Positions 32,453 to 40,618 of a stretch of 64,000 nt of DNA are shown here, one piece after another; within the stretch, counting starts at the first letter, position 1, and every line of letters begins with the position of its first letter. A model generated the notes under the pieces. The model was not told the origin of the DNA, searched no databases, and saw nothing but the letters and a program-made list of their open reading frames with translations. This DNA comes from DASRIA01 sp963724065 (GTDB lineage Bacteria; Actinomycetota; Thermoleophilia; Solirubrobacterales; JBBDJG01). Location: positions 1 to 64,000 of the forward strand of contig CAVRTB010000004.1 in the NCBI GenBank assembly GCA_963724065.1, given 5' to 3'. Made by a program: the position numbers and the translations under genes.

Positions 32453-34915
32453 TTAAGTAGCTGGGCCCGGCTCGTCATCCGGAACCGACGCGACCCGCAC
32501 GCCGCCGCCCCGATCGTCGAGCACGCGCGACACCTCGGCCTCGGTGATCAGGACCTGCCGCGGCTTCGATCCCTCGTAGCCGGAGATCACGCCTCGGCGC
32601 TCGAGCATGTCGATCAGGCGCCCGGCGCGCGTGTAGCCGACGCGCAACCGGCGCTGGACCATCGAGACCGACGCGGTCTGGGTCTGCGCGACGAGGCGGA
32701 TTGCCTCCTCGAGCAGGTCGTCTTGGTCGGGCGAGAACTCGCCTTCGTGGCCCTCCTCGGGCGCCTCGCGGCCCTCGAGCAGCTCCTCTTCGTAGACCGG
32801 CTCGGCCTGGGCGCGCCACGCGTCGGTGACGCGGGCGACCTCGTCCTCGGTGATGTAGGCGCCCTGGATGCGCTGGAGCTTCGAAGACCCGATCGGGCGG
32901 AACAGCATGTCGCCCTGCCCGAGCAGCGACTCGGCGCCGCCCTGGTCGAGGATCACGCGGGAGTCGGCCTGCGAGGACACCGCGAACGCGATCCGCGCCG
33001 GGACGTTCACCTTGATCGTGCCGGTAATGATGTCCACGGACGGGCGCTGCGTCGCGAGCACGAGGTGGATCCCGACGGCGCGCGACTTCTGGGCGAGGCG
33101 GATGATCGAGTCCTCGACCTCCGACGGGGCGACCATCATCAGGTCCGCGAGCTCGTCGATCACGCAGAGGATGTAGGGCAGCGGCGACTCTCCGGAGGCG
33201 GCGCGCGCACGATTGAGCTCGACGATGTTGCGCGAGCGCGCCTGGCCCATCACCTCGTAGCGGCTCTCCATCTCCCTGATCAGGTTGGCCAGCACGTTCG
33301 CCGCCATGCGGGGCGCATGCACGACCGGCGTGAGCAGGTGCGGGATGTCCTCGTAGTAGTTGAGCTCGACCCGCTTCGGGTCGACCATCACCATCCGCAC
33401 CTCGTTCGGCGTTGCCCGCATCAGGATCGAGGAGAGCATCGTGTTGATGCAGCCGGACTTGCCCGAGCCGGTCGTGCCGGCGACGAGCAGGTGGGGCATG
33501 CGCGCGAGGTCGGTCCAGACGGAGTTGCCGGCGATGTCCTTGCCGAGCCATACCGACAGCGGCGATCCGCCGCCGTTCTTGCCGTCCTTGTCGGCAAGCT
33601 CACGGCGAAAGATGTCCCCGAGGTAGACCATCTTGTGGAGCTTGTTGGGCACCTCCACCCCGACGGCCTGCTTCCCCGGGATCGGGGCGAGGATCCGGAT
33701 GTCGGTCGAGGCGAGCGCGTAGGCGATGTCGTCCTTCAGCTGCGTGACCTTCGAGACCTTGGTGCCGGGTGCGAGGCGCAGCTCGTGGCGCGTCACGCGG
33801 GGGCCGGAGACCTGCCCCACCACCTTCGCGTCGATGCCGAAGTGACCGAGGGTCTCGACCAGCAGCTTCGCGATCGCGTTCTGGTTGGCGGTGTCCGGGC
33901 CCGGGTCCTTCCCCGAGTGGCGCAGCACCTTCGGGTCCGGCAGCCGGTAGTTGAGACCGTCCGACTCCGTGACGCCTGAGCGGCGCTTGCCCTGGGGGGT
34001 GAACAGCGCCGGGTCGCTGCGGTCCTCGGGCTCGAGCCGGACCGGCTCGCGCTCCTGGATCTCGCGCTCGACGGCCGACAGGGGATCCTCCTCGCCCTCG
34101 CCGAAAGCGTCCCCCTCGGCGGCGACGGTGCGGTCCTCGTGCTCCTCGGGCTCGTCGTCGTCCGGCGGGTAGATCGCCGCGATGCTGGGCTCGCCCTCTG
34201 GCTCCTCGAAGACCGTGCGCTTCTCGGCGTCGGCACGCGCGCGCTTGAGCTCCTGGCCCGCACGCGAGCGCAGGCCGCGCGCGCCCGACCGGGCGCCGGT
34301 GACGAGCTGCGAGATCGACGCGCCGGTGAGGAGCAGCAGCGCCCCGAGGAACATGAACACGAAGGCCAGGTGGGCGCCGGCATGTGAGAACAGCGTCGAC
34401 GCCGTCCAGTAGAGGGCCTCGCCGACGACACCGCCGCGGTCCATCATCGCGCCGCTGTCGAACAGCTCGCGCGTGGAGGACCCACCGGGCCCGAGGCCCA
34501 GCGATCCGGCGGCAAGCCCGAGCGTGAGCGCGAGGACGAGCGCGATCGCGCCTGTACGGACGCGTCGCGGTGACTCGATGTGGGGCCGCGCGGCGAGCGC
34601 GACGCCCGCGCCGATCACGAACAGCGGCGCGAGGTAGGCGACCGAGCCGGCGAAGAAGCGCAGCGCGTCGACAACGCCCTCACCGACCGCGCCGCCCTCC
34701 GAGCCGGTCCAGAGCACGAAGCCGAGCAGCAGCCCGGCGGCGACCAGGCCGAGGCCGATCGCGTCGAGCGCCGGCTGCTCGAACTCGGAGGGACGCGGGA
34801 CATGGGGCCGCGGCAGGCTCCGGCGTCGCCGGCGCTTGCGCGCGGCGGGAGGACGACGCCGGGCCGGTGCCCGGCTCTGAGGCTTTTTTTTGGGGCGGCT
34901 GGAGGTCTGTGCCAT
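32453..34915 (-). CDS. ftsK: DNA translocase FtsK/SpoIIIE (820 aa)
   Basis: Pumps chromosome termini through the closing septum. A Lys/Arg/Pro-rich N-terminus that includes an A8 tract is followed by four transmembrane segments, an acidic linker and the motor with Walker A AGTTGSGKSGCINTML, Walker B YILCVIDELADLMM and ATQRPSVDIITGTIKVN. It ends with the winged-helix gamma domain (YTRAGRLIDMLERRGVISGYEG) that reads polar DNA sequences. The ATG start gives MAQTSSRPKKKPQ; a GTG 11 codons upstream is also open. The gene is divergent from the SDR gene, with 84 bases between them. Confidence 0.94.
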   Translation of the reverse strand: MAQTSSRPKKKPQSRAPARRRPPAARKRRRRRSLPRPHVPRPSEFEQPALDAIGLGLVAAGLLLGFVLWTGSEGGAVGEGVVDALRFFAGSVAYLAPLFVIGAGVALAARPHIESPRRVRTGAIALVLALTLGLAAGSLGLGPGGSSTRELFDSGAMMDRGGVVGEALYWTASTLFSHAGAHLAFVFMFLGALLLLTGASISQLVTGARSGARGLRSRAGQELKRARADAEKRTVFEEPEGEPSIAAIYPPDDDEPEEHEDRTVAAEGDAFGEGEEDPLSAVEREIQEREPVRLEPEDRSDPALFTPQGKRRSGVTESDGLNYRLPDPKVLRHSGKDPGPDTANQNAIAKLLVETLGHFGIDAKVVGQVSGPRVTRHELRLAPGTKVSKVTQLKDDIAYALASTDIRILAPIPGKQAVGVEVPNKLHKMVYLGDIFRRELADKDGKNGGGSPLSVWLGKDIAGNSVWTDLARMPHLLVAGTTGSGKSGCINTMLSSILMRATPNEVRMVMVDPKRVELNYYEDIPHLLTPVVHAPRMAANVLANLIREMESRYEVMGQARSRNIVELNRARAASGESPLPYILCVIDELADLMMVAPSEVEDSIIRLAQKSRAVGIHLVLATQRPSVDIITGTIKVNVPARIAFAVSSQADSRVILDQGGAESLLGQGDMLFRPIGSSKLQRIQGAYITEDEVARVTDAWRAQAEPVYEEELLEGREAPEEGHEGEFSPDQDDLLEEAIRLVAQTQTASVSMVQRRLRVGYTRAGRLIDMLERRGVISGYEGSKPRQVLITEAEVSRVLDDRGGGVRVASVPDDEPGPAT

Positions 34916-34985
34916 GGGTGACCGGCCGCTCGAGGCCGGCTCGACCACACTTCGACGCGGCCGCCCCGCCCCCTGCCGGTCGTAC

Positions 34986-34991
34986 TAGCCT
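34986..34991 (+). promoter_or_regulatory. Candidate -10 element (TAGCCT) before the SDR gene
   Basis: TAGCCT ends 8 nt before the ATG, with no Shine-Dalgarno between. Expected start of RNA is at or 1-2 nt before the ATG. Confidence 0.4.
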
Positions 34992-34999
34992 GTGGCTCG

Positions 35000-35788
35000 A
35001 TGGCCACGGCAGTCGTCACCGGAGCGGGCCGGGGGATCGGGCGAGAGATCGCCCGGATGCTCGCCGGGCGTGGGCTCGACGTCCTCGTGACCGACGTGAA
35101 TGAGCAGGCGGCGCAGGAGACGGCCGAGCAGCTCGGGCCACGCGGCTGGTCGATGGCGCAGGACGTCCGCGACCCCGCGAGCCATCGCGCCGTCGCGGCG
35201 GCAGCCGCGGAGCGCGGCCCGGTCGAGGTCTGGGTCAACAACGCCGGGGTCCTGCGCACCGAGAAGTCGTGGGAGCACTCGGACGAGGACGTGCGGATGC
35301 TCGCGGAGGTCAACTTCCTCGGCGTGCTCTGGGGATCGCGGGCCGCAGTCGACGCGATGCGCTCGTCCGGCGGCGACCTCGTCAACCTGGCCTCGATGTC
35401 CGCCTTCGGCCCCGTGCCCGGGCTCGCGATCTACGGCGCGACCAAGCACGGCGTGCGCGCGTTCACCGAGTCGCTCCAGGGAGACCTCGACGACGCGCGC
35501 ATCGCGATCCGCACGCATGCGATCTGTCCCGACGGCGTCGACACCGCAATGGTCCGCGAGCGCCAGGCCGACGAGGACTCCGCGATCATCTTCTCCGCGC
35601 CCCGCCTGATGAAGCCGCAGGAGATCGCCGAGGCGGTCGGGTCGGTGATCGGAAAGCGCAAGCCGCTGCTCGCGATCCCGCGCAGCCGCATGGTGCTGAC
35701 GCGCACGATGGCCCTCTTCCCCTCGCTCAACCTGCGCCTGCTGCCGCTCTTCAAGAAGGCCGGCGAACGGAAGCGCGCGAAGGCGTGA
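35000..35788 (+). CDS. Short-chain dehydrogenase/reductase (262 aa)
   Basis: Classical SDR: cofactor motif TGAGRGIGREIAR at the N-terminus, NNAGVLRTEKSW, the catalytic Ser in LASMSAFGP and YGATKHG with the YxxxK pair. The acidic residue of VTDVNEQAAQ after the second strand points to NAD rather than NADP. The C-terminal basic tail (LFKKAGERKRAKA) is an extension beyond the core fold. Substrate is not predictable. It is coupled to the following glyoxalase-family gene by a GTGA overlap. Confidence 0.9.
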   Translation: MATAVVTGAGRGIGREIARMLAGRGLDVLVTDVNEQAAQETAEQLGPRGWSMAQDVRDPASHRAVAAAAAERGPVEVWVNNAGVLRTEKSWEHSDEDVRMLAEVNFLGVLWGSRAAVDAMRSSGGDLVNLASMSAFGPVPGLAIYGATKHGVRAFTESLQGDLDDARIAIRTHAICPDGVDTAMVRERQADEDSAIIFSAPRLMKPQEIAEAVGSVIGKRKPLLAIPRSRMVLTRTMALFPSLNLRLLPLFKKAGERKRAKA

Positions 35789-36216
35789 TCCCCGGCCGCG
35801 TGAGCGTCGTCACACTCGGCACGTACGACGTCCCGGCGCTGCGCTCCTTCTACGAATCGCTGGGCTGGACGAGCTCGACACCCGCGGGCGACGAGTTCGC
35901 CGCCTTCCCGCTGGGCGGAGCGGTGTTCACGCTCTACCGGATGGACCTGCTCGCCGCGGAGTCCGGATCTCCCCCGCCGCCCCGGGACGCCTTCCGCGGC
36001 GTGACCCTCGCGGTCAACGTCGAGCGCGAGCAGATGGTCGCGGAGGCGATCGAGGCCGTGCGCGCGGCCGGGGGCGAGGTCCGCGCGGAGCCGGTCAAGC
36101 GCGACTGGGGCGGCGTGTCGGCCTACTTCGCCGATCCCGAGGGCAACGTGTGGGAGGTCGCGTGGCTGCCGGACTCGACGTTCGACGAGCGCGGCGCGCT
36201 CGTCTGGCCGTACTGA
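35785..36216 (+). CDS. VOC (glyoxalase/bleomycin-resistance) family protein (143 aa)
   Basis: Single VOC domain with two beta-alpha-beta-beta-beta repeats: VTLGTYDVPALRSFYESLGW at the start and VSAYFADPEGNVWEVAW at the end, the latter with the usual metal-ligand glutamate. The GTG overlaps the stop of the SDR gene. Family members range from glyoxalase I to dioxygenases and antibiotic binders; nothing here picks one. Its co-translation with an SDR suggests a shared small-molecule detoxification or catabolic step. Confidence 0.85.
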   Translation: MIPGRVSVVTLGTYDVPALRSFYESLGWTSSTPAGDEFAAFPLGGAVFTLYRMDLLAAESGSPPPPRDAFRGVTLAVNVEREQMVAEAIEAVRAAGGEVRAEPVKRDWGGVSAYFADPEGNVWEVAWLPDSTFDERGALVWPY

Positions 36217-36536
36217 CCTAAATGCAACTCCCACGCACGTTGCTCCTGTTGCGGGCGTGGCATGAGTGCGTCGATCGGCAGGCGCCGGTCGACGAACTTT
36301 CCCTCCTGGCGTCCACTTTCACGCATGGCGGGAGGGAAAGTTCGGCGGCCGATGCGCGACACGGAGGGCTTTCGCCCGTGACCGCGACCTTTCGCTGAAG
36401 TCTCGTGACACTGCGCCGCCCAGCGCGGTCGCAGACGCCGACGATCCGTCTTCCCTTACCCACCCGGTTTTCCACGCCCGAGCTTGCGCCCGCGAGGCGC
36501 ATTCCGCGGCCTGAGCGACGTGGTTGGGAGCTACGG
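36217..36536. other. 320-base intergenic region between the VOC gene and rnj
   Basis: Converging gene ends. Apart from the 14-bp hairpin at 36294-36345 and a weak CCACGC/GCGTGG pair near 36227-36262, I see no open frame with a ribosome binding site, no tRNA and no T-run terminator. Confidence 0.6.
36294..36345. repeat. Perfect 14-bp intergenic hairpin
   Basis: CGAACTTTCCCTCC (36294-36307) and GGAGGGAAAGTTCG (36332-36345) are exact complements around a 24-base loop. The layout (arms containing GAAC and TCCC, 24-nt loop, site between converging genes) resembles the palindrome in repeats A and B, although the sequence differs. Confidence 0.7.
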
Positions 36537-38201
36537 CTAGACCTCGACGACGACCGGCAGCACCATCGGCCGGCGGCGCAGGCGGTCGTACATGAATGCG
36601 GCGACGTCGTCTCGCACGTGCTCCTGGAGGAGCGAGATCTCGTGCACCTCGTCCGCGGCGGCGCGCTCGAGCGAGCGCTCGACCGTCTCGCTCAGGTCCT
36701 CGAGCACCCCGTCGGTCTCGGCCAGGAACGGCACTCCGCGTGAGATCACCTCGGGCGGCGCGAGCGGGCGCCCGTCCTGCCCCGACACGGTCGCGACCAC
36801 GATCAGGATGCCGTCCGCGGACAGCGCGCGCCGGTCGCGCAGCGCCACGTCCTCGATGTCGCCGACCTCGACGCCGTCGACGAAGACCACGCCGGTCTGC
36901 TCCTGCTTGCCGAAGCGCGCACCGGACTCGTCGATCTCGAGCGGCAGGCCGTTGCGCCCGCGGAAGATCGCCTCAGGCTCGATGCCCACCGCCTCGGCGA
37001 GCTGGCCGTGCAGGTAGAGCCGCTTGTGGTCGCCGTGGATCGGCATCACGTACTTGGGCCGCGTTAGGTTCAGCATCAGCTGGATCTCCTGCGACCATCC
37101 GTGGCCGGAGGCGTGCACCGCGGCGTCCTGGCTCGTGATCACGGTGGCGCCGATCTGGTACAGCCGGTCGACGGTCTCGTTCACCGCGCGCTCGTTGCCC
37201 GGGATCGGAGTGGCGGAGAAGATCACCGTGTCCCCCGAGTGCAGCTTTACGTTCGGGTGCTCCCCGTGCGCCATGCGGCGCAGGGCCGACAGCGGCTCGC
37301 CCTGGCTGCCCGTGGTGAGCATCACGAGCCGCTCCTCCGGGAAGCTCTCGATCTCCTTCGGCGAGACCATCAGCCCCTCGGGCACCTCGGCGTGGCGCAG
37401 CTGGCGCGCGATGTTGAGGTTCTTGCGCATCGAGCGCCCCACCACCGCTACGCGCCGGTCGAGGGCGACCGCGGCGTCGATCACCTGCTGGAGCCGGTGC
37501 ACGTTCGACGCAAACGACGTCACAATGACCCGCCCCGGCGCGCGCGCGATCACCTCCTGGAGCACGGGCCCGACGCTCGCCTCCGACGGCGCGGTGCCGC
37601 GCCGGTCGGCGTTGGTCGAGTCCCCGCACAGCACCAGCACACCCTCGCGGCCGAGCTCGGCAAGTCGCGCGGCGTCGGTCGGCGGGCCGTCGACGGGTGT
37701 CTGGTCGAACTTGTAGTCGCCGGTGATGATCACCGTGCCGAGGTCGCAGGTCGCCGCGACCGCGCACGCGTCGGGGATCGAGTGCGATACGTGGATCAGC
37801 TCGAGGGCGAACGGGCCGGCCTCGAAGTGCTCACCCGGCTCGATGTCCTTCATCGGCACGTTCTTGAGCTTGTGCTCCTCGATCTTCGAGCGCGCCATCG
37901 CGATCGTCAGCGGGGCGCTGTAGACCGGCGGCCGCGCGTCCAGCTCGCGCAGGACCCACGGGAGCGCCCCGACGTGGTCCTCGTGTCCATGGGTGAGCAC
38001 GATCGCGTCGATGCGGTCCGCGTTGTCCAGCAGATACGCGAAGTCCGGGAGCACGAGGTCGACCCCGAGCATCTCGGGAGTCGGGAACATCAGACCTGTG
38101 TCGACCACGACGATCCGGCCGTCGTACTCGAGCACCGTCATGTTCTTGCCGATCTCGCCGAGGCCGCCGAGCGGCAAGATCCTCAGTTTCTTCGTGGCCA
38201 G
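36537..38201 (-). CDS. rnj: Ribonuclease J (554 aa)
   Basis: Metallo-beta-lactamase/beta-CASP nuclease with 5'-3' exo- and endoribonuclease activity. Metal motif LTHGHEDHVGALP, HVSHSIPDACAV, TGDYKFDQTPVDG and GDSTNADRRGT are present. HASGHGWSQEI and PIHGDHKRLYLHG complete the beta-CASP core, and the C-terminal domain is present. The start is unusual: the family N-terminus (ATKKLRILPLGGLGEIGKN) is encoded in frame, but the only start codon with a good ribosome binding site (GAGGG, 7 nt away) is a CTG two bases downstream of the dapA stop. A TTG at 38177 is the alternative and would remove eight conserved residues. Confidence 0.9.
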   Translation of the reverse strand: MATKKLRILPLGGLGEIGKNMTVLEYDGRIVVVDTGLMFPTPEMLGVDLVLPDFAYLLDNADRIDAIVLTHGHEDHVGALPWVLRELDARPPVYSAPLTIAMARSKIEEHKLKNVPMKDIEPGEHFEAGPFALELIHVSHSIPDACAVAATCDLGTVIITGDYKFDQTPVDGPPTDAARLAELGREGVLVLCGDSTNADRRGTAPSEASVGPVLQEVIARAPGRVIVTSFASNVHRLQQVIDAAVALDRRVAVVGRSMRKNLNIARQLRHAEVPEGLMVSPKEIESFPEERLVMLTTGSQGEPLSALRRMAHGEHPNVKLHSGDTVIFSATPIPGNERAVNETVDRLYQIGATVITSQDAAVHASGHGWSQEIQLMLNLTRPKYVMPIHGDHKRLYLHGQLAEAVGIEPEAIFRGRNGLPLEIDESGARFGKQEQTGVVFVDGVEVGDIEDVALRDRRALSADGILIVVATVSGQDGRPLAPPEVISRGVPFLAETDGVLEDLSETVERSLERAAADEVHEISLLQEHVRDDVAAFMYDRLRRRPMVLPVVVEV

Positions 38202-38203
38202 TG

Positions 38204-39109
38204 TCAGTCCCTCACGGCTGCCACTCGGGGGCGCAGTGCCTCGACCATGCGCTCGACGTCGGCCAGCTCGGCATCGTCGAGGGCCACGATCGGCAGCCGC
38301 ACGCCGCCGGCCTCGATCCCGATCAGGCGAAGCGCCGCCTTCACGGTCGACGGCGGCGGCGCGATGAAGAGCGTGCGATAGACGTCCTGCAACTCGGAAT
38401 CGACTGCGCGTGCGCGCTCGGTGTCGCCCGCTCGCGCAAGGTCGTGGACCTCCTTCATCCGTTCCCCCGCGATGTGCGAGGAGACCAGGATGCCGCCGGC
38501 CCCGCCCATCTCGGCGAACGGGCAGAGCAGCGCATCGTCACCCGCGTAGAGCGCGAGCGACGACTCCGCGAGCAACCGCCGCGCCTGCCCGAGGTCCGAG
38601 TTCGCCTGCTTGACGCCGACGACGTTGTCGATCCGCGAAAGCTCGATCAGCAGGTCCGGCTCGAGATTGATCACCGATCGCCCGGGGATGTTGTAGAGCA
38701 GGACGGGCACATCGCCGGCCGCGTCGGCGCAGGCCTCGAAGTGCGCGCGCAGGCCGCGCTCGTTCGGCTTGTTGTAGTAGGGCGTGACGACCAGCACGGC
38801 GTCGACGCCGCGCGCCGCCGCCTCGCGGGTCAGGCGGACCGAGTGCGCAGTGTCGTTGGAGCCCGTCCCGGCGACGACAGTGGCGCTGCCGCCGAGCTCG
38901 TCGACGGCAGCCTCGAACAGGCGCAGCTTCTCGGCGTCGTCGAGCGTCGCCGACTCGCCCGTCGTCCCGGCGATCACGACTCCGTCGGAGCCGTGATCGA
39001 CGAGATGGCGCATCAGGCGGCGCGCGGCGGGCTCGTCGACGGCGCCGGCAGAGTCGAACGGCGTGACCATCGCTGTGAGGATCGCGCCGAGGGAGGTCTC
39101 GGGAGGCAT
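38204..39109 (-). CDS. dapA: 4-hydroxy-tetrahydrodipicolinate synthase (301 aa)
   Basis: Condenses pyruvate with aspartate semialdehyde, the first committed step to DAP and lysine. Visible are AGTTGESATL, the Tyr of PYYNKPNE, LYNIPGRS and the Schiff-base lysine in VVGVKQANSD. It is followed within 2 bases by rnj, a pairing common in actinobacteria. GATAAT ends 7 nt before the ATG with no Shine-Dalgarno, which may be a leaderless promoter. Confidence 0.94.
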   Translation of the reverse strand: MPPETSLGAILTAMVTPFDSAGAVDEPAARRLMRHLVDHGSDGVVIAGTTGESATLDDAEKLRLFEAAVDELGGSATVVAGTGSNDTAHSVRLTREAAARGVDAVLVVTPYYNKPNERGLRAHFEACADAAGDVPVLLYNIPGRSVINLEPDLLIELSRIDNVVGVKQANSDLGQARRLLAESSLALYAGDDALLCPFAEMGGAGGILVSSHIAGERMKEVHDLARAGDTERARAVDSELQDVYRTLFIAPPPSTVKAALRLIGIEAGGVRLPIVALDDAELADVERMVEALRPRVAAVRD

Positions 39110-39181
39110 CCCGGCGATTATCTCACCTCGGCAGGCGACCGTCGGCTACGCTCCCCGCGCGGCTACGAGGAGGGAAGAGGA

Positions 39182-40618
39182 TTGTCCGACGATCTGATGT
39201 TCCAATCGGTGACCGCCCTGGCGGCCTCCGTGCGCGAGGGCGACGTCTCCGCTCGTGAGGTGGTCGAGACTTCGCTGGAGGCGATCGACCGCCTGAACGG
39301 CGAGCTGAACGCCGTCGTGACGCGCTGCGATGAGCGCGCGCTCGACGAAGCGGACGCGGTGCAGGCCGGCGACGCGCGCCCGCTGGCCGGGGTGCCGATC
39401 GTCATCAAGGACCTCGTCGCGCTGACCGAGGGCATCCGTACCACGATGGGCATGGCCGCCATGGAGGAGTGGGTGCCGGCGGCGGACAGCGCGCTCGTGC
39501 GCCGCCTGCGCGCGGCGGGCGCGATCATCGTCGGCAAGACCAACACCCCCGAGATGGGAATCCTGCCCGTCACCGAGCCACAGCGGTTCGGTCCCGCGCG
39601 CAACCCGTGGGACACCGGGCGCACGACCGGCGGCTCGTCCGGCGGCAGCGCGGCAGCCGTCGCTTCGGGGATGGTGCCGGTCGCGCACGCGAACGACGGC
39701 GGCGGCTCGATCCGGATCCCGGCCTCCTGCTGCGGCCTGGTCGGGCTCAAGCCGAGCCGCGGACGGGTGTCGCTCGCGCCCGAGTTCAGCGAGTTTGCGG
39801 GCGCGGTCGCGATCGAGGGCTGCGTCAGCCGCAACGTCGCCGACACCGCGGTGGTGCTCGACGTGATCTCGGGCTACGAGCCCGGCGATCCCTACTGGGC
39901 GCCTGACCCGTCCGCCCCGTTCGCCGAGGCGCCCGACCGCACGCCCGGCTCGCTGCGCGTCGCCTACACGACCACGTCGCCGAACGGCGTTCCCGTGCAC
40001 GAGGACTGCGTCACCGCGGTCACCGAGTGCGCCGCGCTGCTCGAGTCGCTCGGCCACATCGTCGAGGAGGCCCCGCCGTTCGTCGACGAGCGATACGTCG
40101 AGAACTTCATCAAGGTCTGGACGGCCGGAGTCGCCGACGAGGTTCACACATACGGCCGCCTGCGGGGTAAGCCGCTCGAGCCGTCGCTGCTCGAGCCGCT
40201 CACCCAGGAGATGGTCGGGCTCGCCGACTCTTGGAAGGCCGCCGACTACCTCGCGTCACTCGACTATCTGCGCCAGATGGCACGCGCCCTGGTGGCCACT
40301 TGGAGCGACCTCGACGTGCTGCTCACGCCCACCGTCGCCCAGCCGCCGCTGCCGATCGGAGCGCTGGCGCCGAACGAGGGCGAGCCGGCGATCCAGTGGC
40401 TGCTGAACGCGGCCGCGTGGGTGCCCTTCACCCCGGTCTGGAACGTGACGGGCCAGCCCGCGATCTCGCTCCCGCTGCACCAGTCCGCAGAGGGGCTCCC
40501 GATCGGCGTCCAGCTCGTCGGGCCCCCGGCGGGCGAGGAGCTGCTGCTGTCGCTGTCCGCGCAGCTCGAGGCGGCGCAGCCGTGGAGCGACCGGCGCGCC
40601 GGCGTCGTCGCCGCGTGA
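39182..40618 (+). CDS. Amidase-signature family hydrolase 1 (478 aa)
   Basis: Amidase-signature enzyme with the Ser-cisSer-Lys set: lysine in PIVIKDLVAL, the Gly/Ser loop TGGSSGGSAAAVASG and the nucleophile region NDGGGSIRIPASCCG. Full length. The TTG start is supported by GGAGGGAAGAGGA just upstream; an ATG five codons later is the alternative. The family includes GatA, but no gatB/gatC lies nearby, so this is a stand-alone amidase, possibly for aryl or aliphatic amides. It is coupled to a second amidase by GTGA overlap. Confidence 0.88.
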   Translation: MSDDLMFQSVTALAASVREGDVSAREVVETSLEAIDRLNGELNAVVTRCDERALDEADAVQAGDARPLAGVPIVIKDLVALTEGIRTTMGMAAMEEWVPAADSALVRRLRAAGAIIVGKTNTPEMGILPVTEPQRFGPARNPWDTGRTTGGSSGGSAAAVASGMVPVAHANDGGGSIRIPASCCGLVGLKPSRGRVSLAPEFSEFAGAVAIEGCVSRNVADTAVVLDVISGYEPGDPYWAPDPSAPFAEAPDRTPGSLRVAYTTTSPNGVPVHEDCVTAVTECAALLESLGHIVEEAPPFVDERYVENFIKVWTAGVADEVHTYGRLRGKPLEPSLLEPLTQEMVGLADSWKAADYLASLDYLRQMARALVATWSDLDVLLTPTVAQPPLPIGALAPNEGEPAIQWLLNAAAWVPFTPVWNVTGQPAISLPLHQSAEGLPIGVQLVGPPAGEELLLSLSAQLEAAQPWSDRRAGVVAA

